DNA of 64,000 nt from Larimichthys crocea (taxonomy: Eukaryota > Chordata > Actinopteri > Sciaenidae). The position numbers and the translations under genes were made by a program. A model generated the notes under the pieces. The model had not been told where the DNA came from, did no database searches, and saw nothing but the letters and a program-made list of their open reading frames with translations. Of this stretch, positions 1 to 12,190 are shown piece by piece (the first letter of the stretch is position 1; each line of letters opens with the position of its first letter). Location: the NCBI RefSeq assembly GCF_000972845.2, contig NC_040028.1, positions 18,839,507 through 18,903,506 of the forward strand, read 5' to 3'.

Positions 1-1233
1 TCGTGTTGTTGCTGAGACCCTCCTCTGCATGCTGTGCTATAAATGGTTCGGTTCGGGTGTGTACATGTTCATGTCGCATATCTCAGACCTCTGACGTATA
101 TCCGTCTATCTGGTGAAACTTTCTGGATGAGGTGTTGCCGTTGTAGCTTATCTAAACCCTATCATTACCGGGGGTCGCTATCCACTTTCCCTTCCCCCTG
201 TAGAAAGCCTCGGCCACAGCTGGGGATTTAGAAATCTGCCGGCGTGAGCCAAAGTTGTGTCCTGTATACGGGCCAAAACAGCCACACCGTGTATGACATG
301 GCATGAATGTGACACGACATGAAACACGCAGATCCAAGTGATGAAACACTGTGTTCATTTCCGAGTCAGTCAGTGAAAGATAAATATGATTTACGGAGAC
401 AAAAATGCAAATGTTTGCTGCTTTTCTCTTTTGATATCGTCGGCCTGTTGCTAAGACAAAAGGTTTTTAAGACGTCACTTTGGGCTTTGCATTTTCAGCA
501 TTGTCTGGCATTATGTAAACGGTGGTGTATGATATAGACGGTCATTTGATTAACTGAAAAAACAATAAAACAAATTTATGATGCAGTTAATTGCAGACTG
601 CAGAGGACAATGTCCCGTCCCTCCTCCGGTGTCTAGTCAGGAAACTTGTTCGTGCACTCTAGAAACACACAGGACTCAGAACAAACTCATGAAACAACTG
701 TTTCTGTTTTTAGCAAACACTGTGCTGTAGCACAGAGTCCTTTATGCTGTTGCAGTAGCACAGAGCAGTGCTTGTGTTTCACCCTGTGGTAGAAACTTGT
801 CATGTGTGTGTTATTCCTCCAGATTCCAAGTGAAGTGAGTGTTGTCTAATTATGACACAGTGCAGTTAGTGCGTGTCACTCTCCCTAATGATAAGTGACT
901 GAACACAGAGGATAGGCCTTGTCGTACACCTCGCATGCTTTATTCATGTGGACCGTACAAGGAAACTGCATCGGGGCTTTGGACGAGCATGACTCGGCCC
1001 GGATGTGAGGGGAGAGATGCTTCATTTTGGGGAGAAGGGGGCGGAATGGGAGTCCATTTTCCTCCAACATTTAATAATGCAGCACATGTTGTTTCTAAAA
1101 TATTTAAATAGGAAGTATTGCACCCTCATATGGCTTACATAATCTCACCAAGTTACTTTGGCAGATACAAATGTTTGCTGGCCGGCAGTATGAAGCCAGT
1201 TTCCGTTCCCTCTTTTAGTTATTAGTCATCTGT

Positions 1234-1236
<3 letters not shown>

Positions 1237-1283
<47 letters not shown>

Positions 1284-1300
1284 TATATATATATATTATA
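1237..1300. repeat. (AT)n microsatellite
   Basis: Alternating A/T run of about 60 bp, with one phase slip near 1279 and an AT-rich continuation to about 1325. It creates spurious Ile-Tyr open frames on the + strand. Confidence 0.95.
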
Positions 1301-1681
1301 CTAATATTATTATTATATATCATATATGGACGACAGATGATAGAAAAACATGTCAGCTTATTATTAAGAGCTTATTGCATTTTAAATGTGAGTCCGTTTT
1401 TGGTGAGTGACGTCAGAGCATCCATAAGAAAGAGAACAGCTGGTTTCAATATTTCTAATCAAACCAAACCAAACCAATAAGTTTTGACATCCATCTTCCA
1501 CTACTGAGCACTACACACCCACATACACCAAACATGCAGTATCCTGGAGGTATTCCTCCCTGCACTGTGTTTCCCTAACTAGTGTTGAGTGACGTGTTGA
1601 TGTACTATGCACCGTTAGGTGACAGAGTTTTGTCAGTTGATAGAGATTCTGCTTGTCCCTTCAGTCACCTTTAGTTCTCCC

Positions 1682-1860
1682 TTTAAAGGTCCAGTGTGAT
1701 CAAGTATGTTTTCATTCTGTAGTGTAATCACCTGAAAACAAGAAGCTTTATGTTTTTGCCTTTTTACATCTGTAGATTCTGCAGGTCCTCTTCCGAGTCC
1801 ACCATGTTCAACCGCCACGTTTCTACAGTTGTGTGTTACCTAGACTACGTTATGTAAATC
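1682..1860. repeat. truncated copy of an AAAGGTCCAGTG-ended teleost MITE-like repeat
   Basis: It starts with TTTAAAGGTCCAGTGTG and continues with blocks shared with the longer copy at 43744-44083. These include a CACCTGAAAA-like block, TTACATCTGTAGA, GCAGGTCCTCTTCCGAGTCCA and a TTTCTACAGT block. The right terminus is not recognisable, so this copy looks 3'-truncated or decayed. I recognise the family as a common short repeat in percomorph fish, but its class has not been verified. Confidence 0.6.
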
Positions 1861-4800
1861 AGAACCGCCTGACGTCTGTGCAGCTTGGTGTGTCACACAG
1901 TTTACTTGTATTTTTTGTTAAGGTGTTCATTGCTGCACTGCTAAATTTAGTTTATTTTACTGATTTGCACACACCTAGAGATTTTTTTTGTTAGAAGCAC
2001 TGGTTAAGTTCCTATTTCACTCATTCTTTGGTTCTTAGAAACTCTTGAGGTTTGTCTTTTTCATTTAAATTTCAGTAACACATTCTTGGACTCCATCTAG
2101 ACAAACTAAACACTTGGACTAGATAGAGCCTTTCATGTTTTTCCATGTTTCACACAGTTTCCACACAGCTAGATGCTACTAAATCCTTAAACATATGGTC
2201 CACCAACACCGCTGTGAAACACATTTGTAGATTTTCAAGTCAGCCTGAAAGGATTTGTCGTGGCAGTTTTAATTCAGTCCATCTGACCCGGCGTTATCGT
2301 TCAGATACATGTTCATCTCAAGTTAAAGAAAGTATCAGGACTTCCTCCTGATATGTGAACAAAGGCAAAAACAAGCGAGCACATGAAAGTGTTGTTCTGT
2401 GCTTTAATATTTAAAACGATCTCAGGGTGCTATTTGCCGTGTCCCAGAAGGCAATAGTGCTAAACCACAATAAGACTTGCTTACACGGCAGATAATGATA
2501 TCAACAGGGAAGAGTACTGGTTCTGCTGTGACAGAAAGGAGGGCCAGCTCCTGATTAGAAGTCTCCCCACAGACCACTGTCTCTTCCATGCGCTCTTTGT
2601 CTTGTGCTAGCTCGTGACAGAACATTTCTCCCTCTCTGTATCGTCTCTACTTGTACCATTTGTCAGTTTTTTCGTCCCTTAACAACCACTTATTCTCATC
2701 TTTGAAAATTGCCCTTCCCTTTCACTCTTCTCTACCCCCCTCACCCCTCGGTCTTTTCTTTCATGTATCTGATGCATCTTTGCCACAACACCGAGTTAAA
2801 TGTCAGGTGTACTAGATCGCTCCCCCTCCTCGCACTGTTAACTCATTAGCCCTCTGATCCTGCTGTGGATTTGGATCACCAGGGTAAATGGCTGGAAATC
2901 CCTCACACCTGCAAACGTGTGCAGACAGGGTCACTAAGAAAGTCTCCAAACGGCGCACACATTGTTCTTTACGTTGCAACATCATTGGGCCGAGCTCGTG
3001 GCTTCTTTAAATGTGCAAATGTAGCCTGAATTAATCTGCCTTTTTGCAGTTATATAACTCAGCATCCTAAATTGCCTTGTTCATAAGTGATAAATTCACA
3101 GATGATGACTATCAGGTATCATTTTCCCACCCTGTGAGTCAGCTCTCGTCATGTTGCAGGAGGTGAGAACCCTTCCCAGGGTTACAGACACAACACTTGC
3201 GATCGCCTCCCCTACATACTTCATTCGCTGACACAAAGTGGTGCCCCCGAACGTCTCCGACAGACTGCGGCGCCACAGAAGATGATTCACTGACCCTGTG
3301 TTACCAGTGGCTAGATTCCCCGTGCGTTCAGGGAAGGGTCTGTCTGCAATGCAAAAAGCAGTAAATTAACCATTAACCTGTTTTGCCGTCATCGTGGCCA
3401 ACAGAGAACAGATGGTGTTGTCAGAAGATCTTGTAGCAGTGATATATTTTTAATGCGCTGTAAGTGCTGAGGCTGAGAGGAGGAGTTAAGGAGAAGCTGA
3501 GAAGCTGCCACTGTTTGACAGGCAGGCTCTGATCCTCGTGGTCCTTCTTACATTTTGATGCCCAGACGAAGTTTCTCTAGGCGTCACCCGCTGCTGTTCC
3601 ACAGACATTTCGCTGAAGGCGTGACGGCGTCTTTAACTGAAATCAAAGATAATGCAGACAAACTGAAGAATATGTGTTTCTCTTAGTCGCTTTTTTCACC
3701 TGGGATTCATTCATGCAATGGATTTGGATGCTCAGTTGTCATGGAGATAGTCGATGACGTACAAGCTCAGCAGTTATGGTTTCATTACTTAAAATCTATC
3801 CACGCCCTGAGTGTTTAAATTTAACCTGGAACTGTTCTCGGAGGAATGAATGAATGTGCATGTTCATGTGTTGGACTATTTATATATTATCTATATAGTT
3901 TATATAGTTCTATATTAAATATGTGTGCACAACACACACACAGTCCAAAAAAAACCTGTGATTTCTGCCTGCCAAGGACCAACAACACTATTAACACTCC
4001 CTTTGTCTCCATTTATAAATATATACAAACTATAATTACATCATATATCATATATATTCCAGTGCTTAGAGAAACTAGAGTTCTTATAATAAAGTCCAGT
4101 AACCTGAGCATCCGTATTTACTGACGTTTACACTTTCAGAAACTCGGATTGTACCTCTCTCAGGTTTCCGAGTCGCCCCTCGAGCTTGAATACGCTTACA
4201 CATGTGGTGCTACAGTGGCACATCGTCCAGCATTTAAGAACCACTTGACATATTCATGCCCATCTGTTGTTTAGAGTCAACACAAGGCGGTGCTCCAGAG
4301 AGATAGGAGGAGGTGTCAGACCACATCGGGTTTGTACTACACTGAAGGTCCAGACAAAGTCACTTCTGTGTGTTGGGCTTTTTTTATTTTTATTATCTTT
4401 AGACTCGTCATCCGATTTCTTATTTGCATGTTGACGTCAACAAGCAGACGGAAACTTTCCAAGTCTGCAAATAGTTTTGGGAGAAGGAGTTCAGTATGAA
4501 TTTTAGCAATCCTCTAACACTTGATTTTACAAACGGGGGGATGCGTTTGTCAAAAGATCTTCAGCGTTTTTCTGTTAAGTGCAGTTCTCTTGTAATATTG
4601 ACAAAATAACACCAACACACAGGTAGCGAGTGAAAAACCACGATCCGTCTCTTCTTCATTGTCTGCGATAAAAGCATTTTATGATTCGTTTTTCTCTTTT
4701 ATTTTCCTTTTCCCTCCTCGCCGCTCGTGGCTTACACACACATTGTGCTCGGTATAATGTGAAGCCGAGTGTGTGTGAATGATAGCTGTGTCAGTTTGGA

Positions 4801-5839
4801 GTGTGTGAACGAGAGAGGAGGTTTGTGCATATTAGGGTTGAGTGTCTGCGGATGTTGAGAAGCACTGAGTGGCATTTGTGTGTGTGTGTGCAACGGCAAG
4901 ACCCACTTACAGTATAATAAGAGGGGAACAGTTGGATGAAGCTAAGCAGGTTGTCCTGGATACTGTGGTCAAAATATGGGTCAAGACCGGATCCTTTACA
5001 GCTCCCTGCTTCACTTTAACCCTCCTGGCTATTGTACTGTGAATCAGGTGTCTGTGCGTGTGCCTGCGTGCAGGTGTACACGTTGAAGCATACATCTTTC
5101 GTGTGTTTTACTTGTGTATTCATCTTATTGTAAGTCTGTGCAGTCCTCTCTTTCTCGTCACATTCGGTTTTGTCATGGTCACAGCTTCACTGCTCACATA
5201 CTGTCAGTTTTCCAGCTCTCACAGTTTTCATTTGTTCCACTCCTGTATCATTGAAGTCACTGCTTTATTCGTCCCTCCCTTCTCCTTCCAGCCACCCTCC
5301 CCTGCTGTGGTGAGTTCTGAGTGTCCTATGGGCGTCACAGCTTAATCGGTCCCTTTGGTAGTCAGACTGACTGATGAAGGGCACTGCTGCCATGGCTAAC
5401 TGATCCTCTGAACCCATCCATCAGCGCAGAAGTCTCTCTCTTGCGCAATCAGATAGCCGGGAACAAGTTTGCATGCATATCTAAGTGTGTTTCAGATGCG
5501 TTTGTGATTCAGGAGTCGGGAATGATCTCTTGGTTGGCTTGTTTGGACCCATTGCTTGTGTTAGAGCTGGTTTGAAGAGTAGAAACCTACCTACCAAGAT
5601 ACAGAAATCTTTCATCGAGTGTAACTGTACATTTGGACCAACATCCACAGTTCTCTGAAGCTCACTGTAAATACTTGAGGAGCGTGCACAATCTGATATG
5701 GACAGTAAAAAAAACGATCTCATTCTTAGTCAAAAGGCCGATTTAGCTTTGAATATTCTCGGATAATCTTTTACATATTTAATGTGAAATGTTATATGGA
5801 AAGAGATGGATGGACCTTCCTTGTTTAAATCTTAATTTG

Positions 5840-6306
5840 GGTGGCTGTGGCTCAGGACTCGCAGGTAGAGCGGGTCATCCACCAATCAGATAATCGGCGG
5901 TTCGTTCCCCAGCCTCCAGGCCAAAGTGTCCTTGGGCAAGATTTTTTTTGGGGCATTTTATGATAGGACAGCTGAAGATAGACAGGAAGCAGGGGGCAGA
6001 GAGACAGTAAATGGCCGTCCGATGCGGGATTCGAACCAGCTGCAGCGAGGACTGTAGCCTCCACACACGGGGCGGCCGCTTAACCCACTACGCTACTGAC
6101 CGCCCCCTTGGGCAAGATTCTGAACCCCCAAATTGCCCCTTAAAGGCTGCACCATTGGTGTGTGAATGCGTATGAATGGTTAGCTCCTAAAACAGATGAG
6201 CAGTCGGCACCTTGCATGGCAGCCGTCAGTGTATGAATGGGTGAATGAGATATGGTTGGAGTGGTGGAGAACTAGAAAGGCGCTGTATAAGTATTATCTA
6301 TTTACC
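5840..6306 (+). mobile_element. tRNA-derived SINE (host copy), split by a second SINE
   Basis: The 5' part is tRNA-like, with a GTGGCTCAGGA...GGTAGAGCGGG A-box region (about 5843-5875) and a GGCGGTTCGTTCCCC B-box region (5896-5910). The body runs through a CCTTGGGCAAGATT block into GAACCCCCAAATTGCCCC, GTGTGTGAATGCG, TGTATGAATGGGTGAATG and a 3' end near AAGGCGCTGTATAAGTATTATC. This matches the general layout of a very common teleost SINE. Its body is interrupted after position 5943 by another SINE in reverse orientation, and resumes at 6106. The outer target-site duplication was not resolved. Confidence 0.8.
5944..6105 (-). mobile_element. tRNA-derived SINE, antisense, nested in the host SINE
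   Basis: Read on the minus strand it begins GGGCGGTCAGTAGCGTAGTG (A-box-like), carries a GGTTCGAATCCC B box (plus-strand 6025-6036), and ends in a short oligo-A (plus-strand T run at 5942-5949). The sequence CCTTGGGCAAGATT flanks it on both sides (5930-5943 and 6106-6119). That is a perfect 14-bp target-site duplication typical of LINE-mobilised insertion. It is younger than the SINE it interrupts. Confidence 0.88.
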
Positions 6307-9300
6307 GTTTAAATGATGTGCTTGTACTGTAAATCTTTGTATCTCTAACGGTTTCGTACATCTGTTGCTTCTGAAGAAGGGAGGAAGGAAGCTTCCTCCT
6401 CTCGATAAGCTCACTTGTGATGCTGTCCATGGTGCTGAACTCTGTCTGCTCCCGTCTACAATCTTCAGTCTTTGAATATTGAAGTCTTTCATATCTTTTA
6501 TGTTCCTTACTTCCGTTGCAGACTTGACTATTCAATGTAATTCAGGAACGTCAAGAGTGGTTTAAAATGTCTTTCCAGTGCATTATTTATCATGTTTCCT
6601 TTTGGAGTTTGAGAGTTTGGGTCTGTGTATTTGTCATGTTGCATTCCCATCAAAGTTTATTCATTTAGCAGATAAAGTTTTCTCGTAATAGCTGACAGTC
6701 AAAAAAGAGAGAGAGAGAGAGATGTTGCTTTCTCGAGGTGTCGTTTAGCAAGGCTCTCTCGATTACCATTTGAAATCAGCAGCTCCATGCTTCATTACAC
6801 CACGCCGTGCCAAGTTAGCGTGTGTTTGCTCGCTTCGTGTGAGGGCACTGTATTCAGACAACACAGTGAAAGTTACTCTGAGACAGACACTTATAGGCCA
6901 TGAAACATTTTCCACATTTCTGTCTCGAGTTATGCCCCCGCCGCCTCAAACATGCTCATTTTGTTCTCCTCATCGCGTCAACTTGAATATCACTGCATAT
7001 TTCTACTTGTCTGCTGTACATGCACGGCCATCATACTCTGCAATGTCTCAAATAATCCTGGCTAATCTGTCTCACTTGCACAGGCAGACAGCGATAGAGA
7101 GATACATGGCGATGAAGCGATAGAGACAGAGAGCACCATGGGAGAGTACATCATGAGTAGGAGGTATGCGAGCCTCTTGGGAGCTTGCCTGCAGGTTAAG
7201 TGAGGCTCTCTTGGAGAAGCTGGAGAGCCTCTTTATTCTGTTAATTACAGGTTCAGCACAAAGTCTTTGATTAAAGACTTTCCTATTGAATTCGAGGCGG
7301 CTTTAACAATCCATGAGTATCTACAACTACACTGTATTACATCACATGTTAAATGAACCCTCGCGCCACGACATGTGCCGCGGATATGCAAAAAGAGGAA
7401 TGTAGGATTTGCTGTATTTTTTTCGTCCTCTGAGTCAGGTGACGGGATACAGTACTCTAAGGTGCCCTGGTGTGTGTGGATCCTTGATCAACAACCCTGC
7501 ATGCATCGATGGGGCGTTTAGTCGGTAAACCTGCTCTCTCGCGGAGGACATATGGTGCTGGATGCTCATAGATCACAGCAGCGGTCTTGGCTAGACGCCC
7601 TCTTGCAGACACTTCCACATGTGTGCGCCTACACACTCATTCGTTTGTTCTTCTTGCATTTTTAAGGTTTTACTGATCAAATGAAGCGACTTGAAAGAAT
7701 CCACAGTCTATTAGTATTCAGGTTTTTGTGTCTTCTACTCCAGACCTTTCACAGCAATAATTAAAAGTAAAATGACACCTGCACCATGATCTCTATCTGA
7801 TTATATTTATTTTACTCATCAATGAGAGGAATTATTGATTAATGTTGAGTATTACGGACACAGTCTCAACATGTTTGTGGGTCCATAGGAAGGGAGATTA
7901 CGTTATTGATTCTTGTTGGGTTAGGTTGAGGGTGAACTTTACCGTCGCTCGGATGGGATTATCTCTTCGACTGAGGAACACGGTGTTACATGTGCTCACA
8001 CGCATGCTCATCTGTCCACACTGCAAAAAAAATCTAAGGAAATCCCACGTGTGCACCGAGCCGGCAAAAAGTTTCAGCATCTGCAGTTGTTCCACTTCTC
8101 AAACTTTTACTCTGAAGCAAACTCAAGGATGTCGTCAAGTCCCTTTAAGAAACCAATCTCTACTGTCCACACGCTGGAGTTCAGTGTGAAGTGTGCTGGA
8201 CTGTTTAGGTAGGTGCCTCTCAAAGTAGGCTGTTTGTAATTGAGGGGGGTTTATTATAGGAGGCCAGAGGATATTTTAAAACAGATAGGAGCGTTCTGAA
8301 GCCAAGGCTAGCTCTAACAGCCCTGATTCTGTCTCGGTGATTTACACCGCTGTGTAGTGTAGGTCTTCCAAAGGCTTTTAACACAAAGGACTGGGCCTCT
8401 ACTGGGGCTGTATCCATGATGAATTACCTGGTGGTTATGAGATAACACGCGTCAAAGTGTCACTGTCACACTCTCACAATGCCTGCGCAGTGGTCACACA
8501 CACACACACACACCAAACAATGGACCTGTGTTTTTCTCGCTCTAAACGGAGAACAAGCGACGACAGGAACAGGCGGCAGTGTTGCAGCACCTCGCCGAAT
8601 TAAAGAGATCAGAGGTGTTTATTTAAAATATACGAGCCGGTGTCAGTGACAGGCGGAGGAGAGATCCGCTAATCATCCAGGGCAACTTGCTCTACTTGAA
8701 CTGAGAACCTCAACGCATCAACGGAAAACGAGCCTGGGTCCACATGTTGTTAGACGTTTGCCCTCACGTGATCCCTGTGATTTCCTCCTTCCCTTTTATC
8801 ACCCACTCCACGCAAGCAACTCCTCAATATCTCATCCTCATAAATGTGTATTTCCATGCATTGTGCATGAGTGACCTCCCTTAGATCAACATATTGGAAT
8901 GATGCTTTTGCCTCGCAGTGCTTTTAAAATGAAGCAGGGAAGAAGGGAGCGGGGTGGACCGACCACAGGATTCATGGCCCCCCTCCCTCCGCCTGTCCAC
9001 CTCCAGACTCATCACCTTGGAGCACGGCGGGTCATGAATATTCAACAGTGTCCGCTGTTTATTACTATGCAGCAAAGATCAATGTGTGCCCTCTGCATGT
9101 GAACACACTCTTATCTCTCTCTCTCTCTTACTGTACCAGCCCTGGACAGCAAAAGCCAGAGCACTGAACCATGACTACGCTTTGCTGTAGTGAATTATGT
9201 GAAGTGTAGAGACGAAGACCCAGAGAAACGACGAGTGAAACTTCACGAGCGAAGAATGTTTGTCGGGTTCAGAAACTTTCCATCTTTGTCACCGTCATTT

Positions 9301-12132
9301 GTTTCTCGGTGGACGTGCCGCCCCGTGTTCACAGCGCTCGTGCTGACCATGAATAAGCTGAAAATTAAACATTTGGACAGCTCCCCCCCTCCATCACCCC
9401 TCTCTCTGCAGCATGCCAAACAAATATTGAGTTTATGAGTTTGTACTCATTCTCTAATTGGCAGTAGACTTTGACTGTGACACTGTAGAACAAATAATTT
9501 AATTCCAATTTGGTATCCCTCCAATCATTTACTCTCAACTCTGGAAATAATGGAGCATAATAGGTCTTATATATATATCGTGTAGCTGTGGTGATTGCTG
9601 AAGAATATGATACACAGTAGTTAGTAGTTCCCAACATGAGGAAACGTGGCTCTGCTAGCTGATGCACACTGACACGGGTGAGATTGTGTTTAATCAGCTA
9701 ATGCTGCCGCACTAGGTTGACTTATCCTCGCGTGTCCGCCGTGCCGAACAGCTGAACTCAGCCACTTACTCGATCCAACCCGAGGAGGGAGAGGGCCTCA
9801 TAATAAAACAGTTTTATTGGGAATAGCCAGCACATCAAGTGCAAGTGGGAGGGAAGGAGCAGGTGGGTGGGCTCGGTGCTGCAGGAGTAAGGGTGGAGGG
9901 GTGGTCGAAGGAATCGAAAAAGACTGAACTTAGAGACGGCGGTGTGTGTGTGTATGTGTCAATAAAATATGTCCTTAGGTAGAAGGTGAGTTAGGATCAT
10001 GTTGAAGTGTGTGTACAGGAAGAAGGACTGTGTGTCCCTGCTTGTGCATATTTGCTGTGTGTACACACACACATACATATATGTGGGAGCAGGAGGCGGG
10101 CCGGTGGGTTTGCACACCAAATGATTCAGCACTTCATGGACAAGATTCATGTTTTATGAGTACGGGCTCCCATAAATTACAAGGCCTGGCTTTTTCTGCT
10201 GCTGCAGCACGGCGCTGTTCTCTCTCTCCCTCCATGCCACTCTCTGTTTCTGTCTTCACTCATTCTCATACTCCTTCATTGTATCACTCACACTCTTTTA
10301 CATTTTCCTCTCTCTTTCTCTTTGTTGTTGCTGTTGCACACTAAATGTCACTAAAATTTATGGCGTCAATACATTTTAAGATGCCGCGTGCCCTTATGTA
10401 AATGCTGTCAAAAAACAATCACCCTCTGTAGCGCCCGAAGATGTTTGCTGCTCAGCCTACTCATGCGGGGCATGAAAGCACACTGTGGCACGGAGAGACG
10501 TGCAAACTTGACTCAGCGTGTTTACCTGTGCACCGTGTGTAGGCTCGTGACAAAGCCACTGAACTTACTGGAAGTGTACTTCGGGGGGAGCTTCCTGTGT
10601 GTTACCTAGCAACGGTGTGCTTGCACTGCAGAATCTGTAGTTTTCTTAAGGAGCACCGTCTCCCTCCCCTTATACAGTACGTCCCTCCGTGTGTTCCGGT
10701 GTGCATACAAACGGAGAAAGAGATCAAAACACGGAGACGGAGTGAGAGACTCGAATCGACTTCTCTGTGTGGTGAATCAACAGATTTGTCAGGAGAGCTG
10801 ATGGAATGGCTCGACTCAGGGGAGGAGCTTCACCTAGCTCTGCAACTGCAACGTACATCAGCTCTCTCCGTCCTCACTGGCTCTTCATTGAGAAGCTGAC
10901 ATTAAAGTCACAGTCAGTCAAAAATTAGATGCAAATTTAAACCAGCACTCTATGGACTTCATGCTTTCAGCTTCTGTGGTTGCATGCATGAGCTATTAGT
11001 GTCACATCCGAAGGTTGCCGTTGCCTGTCAGGGAGTCGGTCGGTCAGTCAGCCTGCCCGTCCTTCCATCCATCTCACGTTTGTCTAGAGACAAATTACTG
11101 CCCATGAATTTTGTGTTATATTTATGGTTCAGAGGATGGATACTGATACTTTGATGCATCACCAAAACTTTTCACAATATCAATGTACTGGACATATTTT
11201 TGCGGAATTTGTGACACACTCAAAGTCATGAAGTGAATTATTTTATTGGTTGTAAACACATGACTGATCGGCATATAAAGTTGATAGGGCGAAGGTGTCA
11301 TTTACCTGTTTACACATGGAGCAGATAGGTAGCAACATCAGCACTGATCTGGCATCATGTCTCCAGACACCTGATGAATCTTTTCCCTTTGTTTTGGTCT
11401 TCACCAAATCTGTGGCATTTTAGCTGCTAATGTTTAGCCGCAGTGTTCACCAGCCGGCTGGTTTTTCCACTGACAGGTAGTGTGCATGAAGGTTTTTGAT
11501 GCGAGTGAATCAGAAGAGCAAACTTCTTTCCGTAAAAATCCAAAACAATGAGCTGAAAGATGCTAAAATGATCTGCAGAGGTGAGGAAACCGCTGGGTCA
11601 GGTGATCATCCTGCAGGTTTGAGCACCACTGTTAACATTTTTTTTGACTGTTGGTACTAAAATGTTGATTTTGGAGAATGTATCGGGCATCTTGGCATCA
11701 AATCTGGGGAATGCATTCATGATCACCACCTGTGCATAAGAGTACGAGTTTTTACCAGTGCCATCAGCATAGGATTGCATGCAGTGATTGAGGTTTATAG
11801 TCTTAATCTTTACTGCTGTGCTGCAGGAATGCAAGTGCAAACTAATGCCTGAAGACTTCTCTTAATTTGCCAAACAGAAATAATCAGAATCTCAGCACCA
11901 GAAGCTGCAGCGAGATGCATTTATGCGTGCTAACGGTTTGAATTGTTCCTCCCAGGAAAAAAAAACCCAAACAGCGTATTTGCTGTTACGCCGCAGAGAG
12001 ACAAGACTCTGACCTCTCTATAAGACGGATGAGTTAAACCAATCTAATTCAAGCTTGTCGATAGGAAGAGAGCGCATTTCCCTGAGCAGAAATTGACCAG
12101 GTGTCAGGGGAGCTGATGGAGAGGGCAATGCG

Positions 12133-12190
<58 letters not shown>

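Larger units (their letters stand above)
1..5839. other. upstream intergenic DNA, no gene recognised
   Basis: This is AT-leaning non-coding DNA. Open frames are short (under about 100 codons), overlap on both strands and show no recognisable protein family. Structured content is limited to an AT dinucleotide tract near 1237, a repeat fragment near 1682 and scattered poly-pyrimidine runs. No splice-bounded exon resembling fgf14 exon 1B (a second N-terminus known from mammals) was seen. Confidence 0.6.

Noticed and set aside
5896..5910. tRNA gene signals (A and B boxes) near 5.9, 6.03 and 20.43 kb
   Set aside because: They belong to tRNA-derived SINEs, with diverged cloverleaf regions and SINE tails, and are not functional tRNA genes.
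11598..11840. Minus-strand 80-codon frame
   Set aside because: The peptide matches no family I know, has no neighbouring exons or splice sites, and is probably chance.
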